DNA of 38,572 nt from contig NZ_JARWOV010000084.1 of assembly GCF_029868855.1 (NCBI RefSeq), forward strand, positions 1 to 38,572. Direction: 5' to 3'. Within the stretch, counting starts at the first letter, position 1; the number at the start of each line of letters is the position of its first letter. The DNA is from Nocardia carnea (GTDB lineage: Bacteria; Actinomycetota; Actinomycetes; Mycobacteriales; Mycobacteriaceae). A program made the translations under genes and the position numbers. Shown here one piece after another: positions 1 to 7,873 of this stretch. The notes beneath the pieces were generated by a model that was not told the DNA's origin, did not search any database, and saw only the letters and a program-made list of their open reading frames with translations.

Positions 1-172
1 GTCACTGCCTTCGGCGTTGCGAACCACCGGGCCTCGGTCGACCGGCATCCGGCCTACGGTGTTCCGACCACCGGGGTTCCCTCGGCGATCCGGTCGTGCC
101 GGCCCTGTTCGGTGGGGCCGGAGCCGACCGTGACCGCGATACCGAGCGCGGCGAAGGATATGTGGATATCTG
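1..172. other. left-edge stretch with no supported gene
   Basis: This is the stretch downstream of the first CNNM gene, cut by the window edge. The plus strand stays open from base 1 to about 230, but the translation resembles no family I recognise and it runs into the end of the neighbouring gene on the other strand. I see no clear hairpin terminator. It could hold the end of a gene lying mostly outside the window. Confidence 0.3.
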
Positions 173-1201
173 TCAGCGAGTTGTCGGTTCCGCTGAGGTC
201 ACCGGGAGCAGTCGCCGCAGGACATCGGTGATGGTGATGAGCCCGATCGGTTCGCCGGCCTCGGGATCGGTGACGATGGCGAGGTGGTTGCGCGTTTCGC
301 GCATGGTGTGCAGGGCCGCGTAAACCGGCAACGCGGCCGACAGGGACAGCACCGGCCGCATCAATTGCCGCGCGGTACTCACCGGTGCGCAGCCCAGGCT
401 GTCGCGTACGTGCACAACGCCTTCGACGGCGGTCTCGCCACGGACCAGCAGCCGCAGATGGCCACTCGTCCGGGATACCGTCTGGATGGTGCCGGGCCCG
501 GCATCCGGGGCGACCGCGCTCGGCGCGGTGCCGGTGCGCACGATATCGGCGACCGTGAGCTGTTCGAGTTCCAGCGCACTGGTCAGGCTGCCGTGATAGC
601 GCTCGTCGAGGGTGCCCGCCGTGGCGGAGTGTTCGACGAGGTGGCGTAGCGCGGCCGGATCCTGACCGGTTTCGACTTCGTCGACGGCGGCAACGCCGAC
701 CTTGCTCAGGCACCAGTTCGCGGCGTGATTCAGTGCCGTCAGCAACGGCCGGGTGAGCCACATGAAGGCCCGCATAGGGATGGCCAAGAGCGTGGCCGAT
801 TTCTCCGGATGCGCGATGGCCCACGATTTGGGTGCCATCTCACCGACCACGAGGTGCACGAACGTCACCGCGATCAGCGCCAGGACGAACCCGGCGACGT
901 CCGCGGCCCACGCCGGGGCGCCCAGATTCCCGAAAAGCGGTGTGAGCCAATGGTGCACCGCGGGTTTGGTGACCGCTCCCAATGCCAGCGTGCATACGGT
1001 GATACCGAGCTGCGATCCGGCCAGCAGCACCGAAAGCTCCGCGGAACTGCGCAGCGCGGCACGAGCGGCCCGGCTGTTCGCGGCGGCGTCTTCGAGGCGA
1101 TGGCGGCGGGCGGCGATGAGCGCGAACTCCACCGCGACGAAAAACGCGCTGGCGGCGATCAATCCGACCGTGACGGCCGCGACGACCCAGGGGTTACTCA
1201 T
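173..1201 (-). CDS. CNNM/HlyC-CorC family membrane protein (short paralogue)
   Basis: A 342-residue integral membrane protein. Residues 1-170 form a DUF21/CNNM transmembrane domain: the first helix starts near residue 8, and there is a conserved SQLGITV segment near 64. The remainder is a CBS-type region ending in a GLITITDVL segment near 322. The C-terminal CorC domain of full-length members is missing. CNNM/CorC proteins are linked to magnesium and other divalent cation transport or sensing at the membrane. Its start overlaps the end of the longer paralogue by 8 bp, so the pair is probably translationally coupled. The same long-then-short arrangement occurs in mycobacteria (Rv1842c-Rv1841c). 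The transported ion is inferred from the family only. Confidence 0.9.
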   Translation of the reverse strand: MSNPWVVAAVTVGLIAASAFFVAVEFALIAARRHRLEDAAANSRAARAALRSSAELSVLLAGSQLGITVCTLALGAVTKPAVHHWLTPLFGNLGAPAWAADVAGFVLALIAVTFVHLVVGEMAPKSWAIAHPEKSATLLAIPMRAFMWLTRPLLTALNHAANWCLSKVGVAAVDEVETGQDPAALRHLVEHSATAGTLDERYHGSLTSALELEQLTVADIVRTGTAPSAVAPDAGPGTIQTVSRTSGHLRLLVRGETAVEGVVHVRDSLGCAPVSTARQLMRPVLSLSAALPVYAALHTMRETRNHLAIVTDPEAGEPIGLITITDVLRRLLPVTSAEPTTR

Positions 1202-2558
1202 GTCCGGCGCCCTCCGGTTCGCTGCGGACCGTCAGGAACACTGCGGCGGGAACATGCTTGTCGACCTCGCGGACCTGCACGCGGACGGTGCGTGGCGCGG
1301 ATCGGGAATCGTCGATCAGCTCGAGACCGGGCGGTTCCAGCGGTATCGCGACCTCGTCACCGGTCTCGGGCAGACCACCGAACTCGCTGATCACCAATCC
1401 GGCGATGGTTTCGTAGTCACCGGCCGGCAGCGACACCCCGAGCAGCCGTTCGACCTCATCGATATGTACATCCCCGGCGAGCACCCACCCGTCGCCCTCG
1501 GCGACCATCTCGGCGGCGGTACCGGCATCGTGTTCGTCGGCGATGGCGCCGACGAGTTCTTCGGCGATGTCCTCGATGGTGACGATCCCGGCGAAACCAC
1601 CGTATTCGTCGACCACCAATGCCATTTCCTCCCGGGCGGCATCGAGCCGAGTGACCACATCGGGCAGCGACAGCGATTCGGGCACCAGCACGGCCGCCCG
1701 CAACCGTGATTCGGCGGTGCCCTCCGGCGGGCGCCCGAGGAGGTCGTGCAGGTGGATCACACCGCGCAGGTCGTCGCTGGAGGTGCCGACGACCGGGTAG
1801 CGGGTGTGCCCGGTACTCATCCGTGCCAGCACATCGGCGACCAGATCCTCGATATGCACGGTATCCACTCGGGAGCGTGGAATCATCGCATGTTCGGCGG
1901 TGCTGGTGGGGAAATCGAGGATGCGGTCGAGCAGGGTGGACAGCTCCGACGGTAGTTCCCCGGCGTCCCGGGACGCGGCGACGATATGTTCGAGGTCGCG
2001 CGGGGTGGCCGAATGCTCGACGTCATGGACGGGCTCGATGCGCAATGCGCGCAACAGCATGTTCGACGATTGGTCGAACAACCGGATCAGCCACCCGAAT
2101 ACTTTCAGATACACCGCGGTCGACAGGGCCAGCCATCGCGCGACCGGTTCGGGCCGGGCGATCGCCAGATTCTTGGGAACCAGCTCCCCGAACAGCATCT
2201 GAACGATCGTGGAGAACGCTACCGCCAGGACCGCGCCCACCCCGATGCCGACGGCAGTGGGCACCCCTGCTCCGCCGAGTAGTTCACCGAGACCGCGGCC
2301 GATCAGGGGTTCGGCGACATAACCGACCAGCAGCCCGGTGACGGTGATACCGAGCTGAGCGCCGGACAGCATGAACGAGGTCCGCCGGGTGATGCGCAGG
2401 GCCCGGCCGGCGGCTGTGTCACCGTCGCGGGCACGGGCTTTGAGCCGGGAGCGGTCCACGGCCATATAGGCGAATTCCTGGGCCACGAAGTACCCGGTCA
2501 GCGCGGTGATGAGGAGGACGACGACGATGCCGGCGACGATCCCCAGAACTGTCGTCAC
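1194..2558 (-). CDS. CNNM/HlyC-CorC family membrane protein (full length)
   Basis: A 454-residue protein with all the family's domains in order. Residues 1-190 are the DUF21/CNNM transmembrane domain, with a SGAQLGITVTGLLVGY segment near 65. Residues 215-340 are a pair of CBS domains, recognisable by VVDEYGGFAGIVTIEDI near 315. Residues 350-435 are a CorC/HlyC domain. CBS pairs usually bind adenine nucleotides and gate the membrane domain; a role in divalent cation efflux or homeostasis is inferred from the family. It is the first gene of a two-gene unit with the shorter paralogue. The tandem pair probably forms a heteromer or represents a duplication whose copies have specialised. A hairpin separates it from terD upstream. 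Confidence 0.92.
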   Translation of the reverse strand: MTTVLGIVAGIVVVLLITALTGYFVAQEFAYMAVDRSRLKARARDGDTAAGRALRITRRTSFMLSGAQLGITVTGLLVGYVAEPLIGRGLGELLGGAGVPTAVGIGVGAVLAVAFSTIVQMLFGELVPKNLAIARPEPVARWLALSTAVYLKVFGWLIRLFDQSSNMLLRALRIEPVHDVEHSATPRDLEHIVAASRDAGELPSELSTLLDRILDFPTSTAEHAMIPRSRVDTVHIEDLVADVLARMSTGHTRYPVVGTSSDDLRGVIHLHDLLGRPPEGTAESRLRAAVLVPESLSLPDVVTRLDAAREEMALVVDEYGGFAGIVTIEDIAEELVGAIADEHDAGTAAEMVAEGDGWVLAGDVHIDEVERLLGVSLPAGDYETIAGLVISEFGGLPETGDEVAIPLEPPGLELIDDSRSAPRTVRVQVREVDKHVPAAVFLTVRSEPEGAGHE

Positions 2559-2589
2559 CGGCTCGCCCCGTGCCGAAATCGTCGCGGGC

Positions 2590-2610
2590 GCTCGTCGTCA
2601 CGGGACGAGC
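2590..2610. terminator. hairpin after the TerD gene
   Basis: A perfect 7-bp stem (GCTCGTC / GACGAGC) with a 7-base loop lies between the terD stop at 2654 and the start of the CNNM gene at 2558. No U-tract follows, as is common in high-GC actinomycetes. It is the likely end of the terD transcript. Confidence 0.45.
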
Positions 2611-2653
2611 CGGGTTTCCGGTGTTTGCGCGATGCGCGTCTCATGAATGCGGC

Positions 2654-3229
2654 TCAGACGTTCACGCCGTAGTCGCGGGCGATACCCGCCAGTCCCGAGG
2701 CATATCCCTGGCCGATGGCACGGAACTTCCACTCGGCACCGTTGCGGTAGAGCTCGCCGAAAACCATCGCGGTTTCGGTGGAGGCGTCCTCGGACAGGTC
2801 GTAGCGCGCGAGCTCGGTGCCGGTATTCCGATCGACGACGCGGATGAAGGCATTGCGGACCTGCCCGAACGACTGCTGGCGCGCGGCCGCGTCGTGGATG
2901 GAGACCGGGAAGAAGATATTGGTGATCGACGGGGGAGTGGCCGCGAGATCGACGTTGATCACCTCGTCGTCGCCTTCGCCTTCACCGGTGAGGTTGTCGC
3001 CGGTGTGCTCGATACTGCCCTCCGGCGACCGCAGGTTGTTGTAGAACACGAAATGCTGATCGGAGACGACCTTCTGGTCCGGGCCGGTCGCGATCGCGCT
3101 CGCGTCCAGATCGAATTCGGCGCCGGTGGTGGACCGGACATCCCAGCCCAGACCGACGGCCACCGCGGTCAGATTCGGTGCCTGCTTGGACAGCGATACA
3201 TTGCCACCCTTGGCGAGGCTGACACTCAT
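2654..3229 (-). CDS. TerD family protein
   Basis: A 191-residue TerD-domain protein (tellurite-resistance and general stress family). It opens with the family's typical MSVSLAKGGNVSL and carries the acidic calcium-binding segments FDLDASA at 39-45 and GEGEGDDEVINVDL at 83-96. The start at 3229 is chosen because the family alignment begins there and an AGGAG ribosome site lies at 3237-3242. A reading extended further upstream is Arg/Pro/His-rich and unlike the family. TerD proteins are cytoplasmic calcium-binding proteins associated with resistance to tellurite, phage, colicins or oxidative stress. The gene stands alone, with no terABC partners in view, so its exact role is unknown. It is divergent from the MerR gene. 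Confidence 0.93.
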   Translation of the reverse strand: MSVSLAKGGNVSLSKQAPNLTAVAVGLGWDVRSTTGAEFDLDASAIATGPDQKVVSDQHFVFYNNLRSPEGSIEHTGDNLTGEGEGDDEVINVDLAATPPSITNIFFPVSIHDAAARQQSFGQVRNAFIRVVDRNTGTELARYDLSEDASTETAMVFGELYRNGAEWKFRAIGQGYASGLAGIARDYGVNV

Positions 3230-3507
3230 TTCGGCTACTCCTGACTCTCGGTGGTATCCCAGCTGTTCGGGTCCCGCGACCGCTGTGGTGCTGATCCGGA
3301 TCCCCCGCGACCAGCACTTCGGTTCGCCGCTACCGCTTCGACCGGTGAGAAGGCCGTACGGTGCAGGTGAGTGGGCGGACAACGGATCGTGCGCCGGACG
3401 GTTACGCCGTCGTGTGTTCGGCGCGGTGTGTGGTCCGGGTGTCGCGTGCGGACATGATCTCACACTAGCACGCGCCACTGTATGGTTGAGTGGAAGGGAG
3501 GTGACCG

Positions 3508-3903
3508 ATGTCGTCCCTACTGAGAATCGGGGAATTCGCCGGTCGCGCCGAAGTCAGCGCGCGCACGGTCGACTACTACACCAGCCTGGGCCTGTTGACT
3601 CCCGCGGAACGGACCGCCGGCGGCTATCGCCTCTACGATGCCGCCGATATCGGCCGCGTCCACCTGATCCGGCAACTCGAGGCACAGGGACTGTCGCTCG
3701 ACGAGATCGCGACCGCGCTCACCACCAGCGCCGGCGATATCGGCCCCGTCCTGACCGCACTCGACGACGATCTGAAACTGCTGCACACCGTCGCCGAAAC
3801 CGCCCCGTCCGAGGTGCACGGCCTGATCGCGCTGATCAGCGCCCGCGTCCATTCGCTCATCACGGTCGCGTTGCAGGTACCACCCGATATCCCGATCCTG
3901 TAG
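3508..3903 (+). CDS. MerR family transcriptional regulator
   Basis: A 131-residue DNA-binding regulator. Residues 5-75 form the MerR winged helix-turn-helix: LLRIGEFAGRAEVSARTVDY, then the wing segment GGYRLYDAADIGRVHLIRQL. A short helical dimerisation region follows. There is no cysteine-rich metal-binding C-terminus, so it is probably not a metal sensor of the CueR/ZntR type. The start has a strong ribosome site (GGGAGGTGA) ending 5 bases before the ATG. It diverges from terD across a 278-bp gap that contains the only AT-richer promoter-like stretch (about 3465-3490), so it may regulate itself and possibly terD. The effector is unknown. Confidence 0.9.
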   Translation: MSSLLRIGEFAGRAEVSARTVDYYTSLGLLTPAERTAGGYRLYDAADIGRVHLIRQLEAQGLSLDEIATALTTSAGDIGPVLTALDDDLKLLHTVAETAPSEVHGLIALISARVHSLITVALQVPPDIPIL

Positions 3904-3951
3904 CCGAGGCGCATTTGGTGTGCGCCGGGCCTGCCTACGGTTCACGCCACT

Positions 3952-3980
3952 GCTGACCGTCGGTTCGACCGGGGGTCAGC
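3952..3980. terminator. convergent hairpin between merR and the antiporter
   Basis: An outer 7-bp stem (GCTGACC at 3952-3958 with GGTCAGC at 3974-3980) encloses an inner 4-bp stem (CGGT / ACCG) around a TCG loop. It lies between two converging genes and overlaps the antiporter stop codon (3976-3978). It can act as a terminator in both directions. Confidence 0.6.
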
Positions 3981-5253
3981 CGCGGTGACGCGACCTCGGT
4001 CGCTCCGTCGTCGCCCGGCCGCGGACCCGAGTGGCGAGCAGCGGAAACAGCAATACCGTGGTCGCACCCGCCGCGACCAGAGTGGAAGCCATGGTCGCGG
4101 ACATCAGTTCGCCGCGCACCGCGACCTGGGTGACCGCGACGATGATCGGCAGACCCGTCGCCGCGTACAACGCCAGCTGGAGCCGTTCGTGCGGGTGTTC
4201 GAGATTCGCGCCGTGCGCGACGAATCGTTCGCTCAGCCAGACCGTCGAACCCCGCGCGACCCCGATCGCCACCACGAACAGCACCCACATCAGCGGCTCC
4301 GCGGCCACGGCCGCGGGGTCGATACCCATTCCGGAGGCGACGAAGAAGATCGGGATGAGCACCCCGTATCCGATGGTTTCCAGGGATTCCTGGATCTCCG
4401 GATGCGTTTCGGCCACGAGCCGGCGCAGGATGAGGCCCGCCGCGAACGCGCCGAGCACCACATCGAGTTCGAACACTTCCGCCACGGTCATGAGGACCAG
4501 CAGCAGCAGGAACACCAGGCGTACCGGGAGCTGGGTGGTTCCGGTGGCAAGGGTGGCGATCACCCGTTCGGCGCCGGGATGGCGATCCAGGATGCGCTGG
4601 GGCACCCACGCCACCACCGCGGCGGCGGCGCCGAACAGGAGCAGGACCACCACCGAAGCCGGCAGGTTGTTCCCGGTCAGCAGTATCGACATGGCCAGCA
4701 CCGGCCCCAGTTCGCCCACCGCCCCATGGGCCAGTACGGCGCGGCCCAGCGGCTGATCCAGCACGCCGTCCTGTTTCACGATCGGCAGCAGGGTGCCGAG
4801 CGCGGTGGAGCTGAGCGCGATGGCGACGGCGATGAGCGCGGTGAATTCGGCATCGGGCGCGGCCAGCCACACCAACAGCAGGGCCAGCACCAAACCGGCC
4901 AGCCAGGTCAGCCAGGCGGTGCGACCGGGTTTACCGCCGAGGAGTTTCGGGTCCAGTTCGTAGCCCGCGAGCAGGAACAACATGCCGAGCCCGAGCTCGC
5001 TGAGCAGATCGACCCCGCCCCCGGTACCCGCAAGTGCCAGGACGTTCGGCCCGACAACGACCCCCAGCCCCAGCAGCAGCACCACATCGGGGATCAGGCC
5101 GCGCAGCAACCGGGACAGCAGCGGTGCCGCCACCGCGGTGGCCGCGATCCAGAACAGCGATACGATCGCCGACGGTTCCGAACCCACGGACGCCGCCCAT
5201 ATCGTCATTCGATCATGGTCGCATCGGGACGCCCACCCGCCCGGCGCCGACAC
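3976..5253 (-). CDS. CPA2-type cation/proton antiporter (KefB/NhaS family)
   Basis: A polytopic membrane protein of about 410-425 residues with roughly 12 hydrophobic helices. It has the Na+/H+ exchanger domain: helix 2 includes GLIPDVVLLLGLGVVVGP, followed by LGLGMLFLLAGYELDP, a family hallmark, and later LDVVLGAFAAGLILRR and LIPIFFVASGMGID. There is no C-terminal TrkA-N domain, so it is not a full KefB/C. It is expected to exchange Na+ or K+ for H+ across the plasma membrane. The GTG at 5253 has an AGAAGG ribosome site 7 bases upstream; an internal ATG at 5208 would give 410 residues and begin closer to the first helix. Both starts are plausible. The ion is not predictable from sequence alone. 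Confidence 0.9.
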   Translation of the reverse strand: MSAPGGWASRCDHDRMTIWAASVGSEPSAIVSLFWIAATAVAAPLLSRLLRGLIPDVVLLLGLGVVVGPNVLALAGTGGGVDLLSELGLGMLFLLAGYELDPKLLGGKPGRTAWLTWLAGLVLALLLVWLAAPDAEFTALIAVAIALSSTALGTLLPIVKQDGVLDQPLGRAVLAHGAVGELGPVLAMSILLTGNNLPASVVVLLLFGAAAAVVAWVPQRILDRHPGAERVIATLATGTTQLPVRLVFLLLLVLMTVAEVFELDVVLGAFAAGLILRRLVAETHPEIQESLETIGYGVLIPIFFVASGMGIDPAAVAAEPLMWVLFVVAIGVARGSTVWLSERFVAHGANLEHPHERLQLALYAATGLPIIVAVTQVAVRGELMSATMASTLVAAGATTVLLFPLLATRVRGRATTERPRSRHRG

Positions 5254-5293
5254 GGCGAAGCCTTCTCACTGTTCCGTGCCGGTCGCCGGTATT

Positions 5294-5743
5294 TCAGATG
5301 CGCCGGGTGTCCCAGGTGGCGATCGCCCAGATGATGACGATATCCAGGGCGATGATCAGAATCGACCACAGCGGGTAGTAGGGCAGCCACAGGAAGTTCA
5401 CCACGATCGACAGCGCGGCCAGGCCGATGGCCGTGACCCGCGCCCAGGTGGCGCCGGTCATCAACGCGAGCGCGGTGAGGATCAGCAGGATGCCGAAAAC
5501 GATATGCACCCAGCCCCAGCTGGAGAGGTCGAGCTCGTAGACATACTGGGGGCCGGAGACGAATACCTCGTCCTCGGCGACCGCGGAGATGCCCTGGAAC
5601 AGGGTGATGAATCCCGCGGTGAGCAACAGCGCGGCGGCGGCGATGGATGCGCCTCCGGCCACCGCCTGTTTCACCGGCTGTCCTTGGTCGGGCGCCGCAT
5701 GTGCCCCGGTTCTGGGGGACTGCGCTGCGGGTTGGGTGGTCAT
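5294..5743 (-). CDS. DUF7144-like small membrane protein
   Basis: A 149-residue protein with a hydrophilic N-terminus of about 30 residues and four predicted membrane helices. The segments SSWGWVHIVFGILLILTALA and ATWARVTAIGLAALSIVVNF, followed by LPYYPLWSILIIALDIVIIW, match a widespread actinobacterial family of unknown function. The ATG at 5743 is chosen because the residues upstream of it are unrelated to the family and it has a GGGAG ribosome site. The gene lies 40 bp upstream of the antiporter start on the same strand, so the two may be co-transcribed. No function can be assigned. Confidence 0.85.
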   Translation of the reverse strand: MTTQPAAQSPRTGAHAAPDQGQPVKQAVAGGASIAAAALLLTAGFITLFQGISAVAEDEVFVSGPQYVYELDLSSWGWVHIVFGILLILTALALMTGATWARVTAIGLAALSIVVNFLWLPYYPLWSILIIALDIVIIWAIATWDTRRI

Positions 5744-5931
5744 AGTGCTCCCTTCGGGATGGGAGGGGCCAACACCGGACCCTGAGAACTGATCGCCGAT
5801 GACGCCCTCATACGCCACACTTCGATTCCCTTGTTCTGATGGGCGATTATGCCACTGGCCAGGTACTTCGAACAGAACCGAGCGGTTTCGGTGCCGAGTC
5901 GCGATACTTCGGAAAAATATTTCCGGCGGGT

Positions 5932-5959
5932 TGTCGATCCGCCGGCTCCTCGTTCGACC
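5932..5959 (+). promoter_or_regulatory. candidate ECF42 promoter
   Basis: TGTCGA (5932-5937), a 17-base spacer, then CGACC (5955-5959), placed about 50 bp upstream of the YCII/DGPF start. As I recall it, the published ECF42 consensus is TGTCGA at -35 and CGA/TC at -10, and both parts match here. The downstream operon encodes the sigma factor itself, so autoregulation is likely. Confidence 0.6.
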
Positions 5960-6009
5960 TATGGGTGAAAGGGTTCGAACGCAGCCCTACGACACAAGGG
6001 AGACCGACC

Positions 6010-6429
6010 ATGAAGTACATGCTGATCATGCGCGCGACCGACGAGGCCTTCGCGCAGATGGGTGATATCGATTTCGACCAGATGCTGGAAACGGTCGGCC
6101 GGTTCAACGACGAGCTGATCCGGGCCGGAGTGCTGCTCGCCGCCGAGGGCCTCGACGATGCCGCCGAGGGGGTGGTCGTCGACTACTCCTCAGCGGATCC
6201 GGTGGTCACCGACGGTCCCTACGGCGAGACCAAAGAGCTTTTCGGCGGCTATTACATTCTCAACGTCGCCTCCAAGGAAGAGGCCGTGGAGTGGGCCAAG
6301 CGGATGCCGATGGGCGGACCGGGCTTCAAAACCGAGATCCGCCGGGTCAGCACCATCGACGAATTCCCGCAGGACAATATCTGGATCCAGAAGGAGCGCG
6401 CCTGGCGCGAAGCCACCGGCCAGCTCTGA
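6010..6429 (+). CDS. YCII/DGPF-domain protein, partner of ECF42 sigma factor
   Basis: A 139-residue cytoplasmic protein of the YCII-related (DGPF, COG3795) family. It starts MKYMLIMRATDEAF and contains the signature VTDGPYGETKELFGGYYIL at about 70-88, with Tyr in place of the Phe of the DGPF motif. The ATG at 6010 is preceded by GGGAGA at a good distance; an upstream extension would lack the family's start. Proteins of this family are the hallmark neighbours of ECF42 sigma factors, and their biochemical activity is unknown. The sigma gene begins 3 bases after the stop, so the two are co-transcribed and probably coupled. Confidence 0.92.
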   Translation: MKYMLIMRATDEAFAQMGDIDFDQMLETVGRFNDELIRAGVLLAAEGLDDAAEGVVVDYSSADPVVTDGPYGETKELFGGYYILNVASKEEAVEWAKRMPMGGPGFKTEIRRVSTIDEFPQDNIWIQKERAWREATGQL

Positions 6430-6432
6430 TCG

Positions 6433-7719
6433 GTGCGCACGGTGGCCGACCACGAAGGCCGGGAGACGGTTGCGGCGGTCTGGCGGATCGAATCCGCACG
6501 GATCGTCGGCGCCCTCGCCCGCTACACCGGTGATTTCCCCCTCGCCGAAGATCTCGCCCAGGAGGCGCTCGCCGAAGCCCTGGTGACCTGGCCGCGAGAA
6601 GGCGTGCCACGGAACCCGGCCGGCTGGCTGCTCACCGTCGGTAAACGGCGCGCCATCGACGGTTTCCGGCGGCGCACCGCGCTCGACGACCGCTATGCCG
6701 CCCTCGCCCGCGATCTGGGTGAGGGCGGTATAGCCGCGGGCAGCGAGGAGGCGTCGCGGCCGGACGAGGAACTCTGGGATCCGGACCGGATCGACGACGA
6801 TGTGCTGGCCCTGATGTTCATCTCCTGCCATCCGGTGCTGTCACCGGAGGCGCGAGTGGCATTGACCCTGCGTGTCGTCGGTGGTCTCACCAGCGACGAG
6901 ATTGCGCGGGCCTTCTTGGTGCCGACGGCCACCGTGCAGGCGCGGATCACCAGGGCGAAGAAAACCCTCGCCGCGGCCCGCGTGCCGTTCGAGGTGCCAC
7001 CCGCCGCCGAGCGGCCCGCGCGGCTGGTATCGGTGCTGCGGGTGGTGTACGTGATCTTCACCGAGGGCTCGTCGGCGAGTTCGGGTACCGATCTCATCCG
7101 GGTCGACCTCGCCGCCGAAGCACAGCGTCTGGCGCGCGTCCTGACCCGGTTGGTCCCGGACGAACCGGAGGCCCAGAGCCTGCTCGCCCTCCTCGAACTC
7201 ACTGCCGCGCGTTTCCCCGCACGCACCGGTCCCGACGGTGCGCCGGTGCTGCTGGAGCACCAGGATCGGCGCCGCTGGGACCGCAGCGCCATCGGCCGGG
7301 GCCGGGCTGCCCTGGCCCGCGCCGAGAAAGCCGGGCGCGGGCTGGGAATCTACGGTTTGCAGGCCGCGATCGCGGAATGCCATGCCGTGGCGGCCTCGGT
7401 CGCGGAAACCGATTGGGAGCGGATCGTGCTGCTCTACGAGGCGCTGGGCCGGCTGGCGCCCTCCCCGGTGGTCGAGGTGAACCGGGCAGTCGCGGTCTCG
7501 ATGGCCCGCGGCCCGGCCGCCGCACTGCGGATCGTCGACGACCTGGTGGCCGAGGACGCGCTGCCGAACTCGCATCTGCTGCCGAGCGTGCGCGGTGAAC
7601 TGCTCATCCGACTCGGCCGTCCGGCGGAAGCGCGCACGGAGCTGGAACTCGCGGTGACCCGCTGCGGTAATGAACGTGAACGCGCGGTACTCGAGGAAAA
7701 AATCCGGCGTCTGGACTGA
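6433..7719 (+). CDS. ECF42-type RNA polymerase sigma factor with C-terminal extension
   Basis: A 428-residue sigma-70 family factor, about twice the length of ordinary ECF sigmas. Residues 20-82 are region 2, with LAEDLAQEALAEAL and NPAGWLLTVGKRRAIDGFRR. Residues 135-178 are region 4, with LTLRVVGGLTSDEIARAFLV before the recognition helix TVQARITRAKKTL. The remaining 240 or so residues are helical and TPR-like (for example AVSMARGPAAALRIVDDL), as in group ECF42. In this group the extension, rather than an anti-sigma factor, is thought to control activity; no anti-sigma gene is seen here. It starts with GTG three bases after the YCII gene. Confidence 0.93.
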   Translation: MRTVADHEGRETVAAVWRIESARIVGALARYTGDFPLAEDLAQEALAEALVTWPREGVPRNPAGWLLTVGKRRAIDGFRRRTALDDRYAALARDLGEGGIAAGSEEASRPDEELWDPDRIDDDVLALMFISCHPVLSPEARVALTLRVVGGLTSDEIARAFLVPTATVQARITRAKKTLAAARVPFEVPPAAERPARLVSVLRVVYVIFTEGSSASSGTDLIRVDLAAEAQRLARVLTRLVPDEPEAQSLLALLELTAARFPARTGPDGAPVLLEHQDRRRWDRSAIGRGRAALARAEKAGRGLGIYGLQAAIAECHAVAASVAETDWERIVLLYEALGRLAPSPVVEVNRAVAVSMARGPAAALRIVDDLVAEDALPNSHLLPSVRGELLIRLGRPAEARTELELAVTRCGNERERAVLEEKIRRLD

Positions 7720-7873
7720 TGGTCCGGTGGTCGGCCGCGGCCACAGAGCTCGATCGGGAGGTGCCACCGACCTCGGCGGCGAAGTCGGCAGGCACTGTCG
7801 GCAACCACCGGAGATGCAGACGACACCGGCGTGTACGTTCGGCCGGACCGCTGCGACCCACCGACCTTCGCGG

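Noticed and set aside
54..824. 256-residue minus-strand open frame over the first CNNM gene
   Set aside because: Arg/His/Pro-rich translation with no family features; it is an out-of-frame shadow of the CNNM gene on the same strand.
3985..5334. 449-residue plus-strand open frame opposite the antiporter
   Set aside because: Extremely rich in Arg, Gln and His with no hydrophobic core; a typical antisense artefact of a GC-rich membrane-protein gene.
7720..7873. Possible terminator between the sigma factor and EF-G2 genes
   Set aside because: Only short, imperfect stems (such as GACC-TTCGC-GGTC) were found; not strong enough to list.
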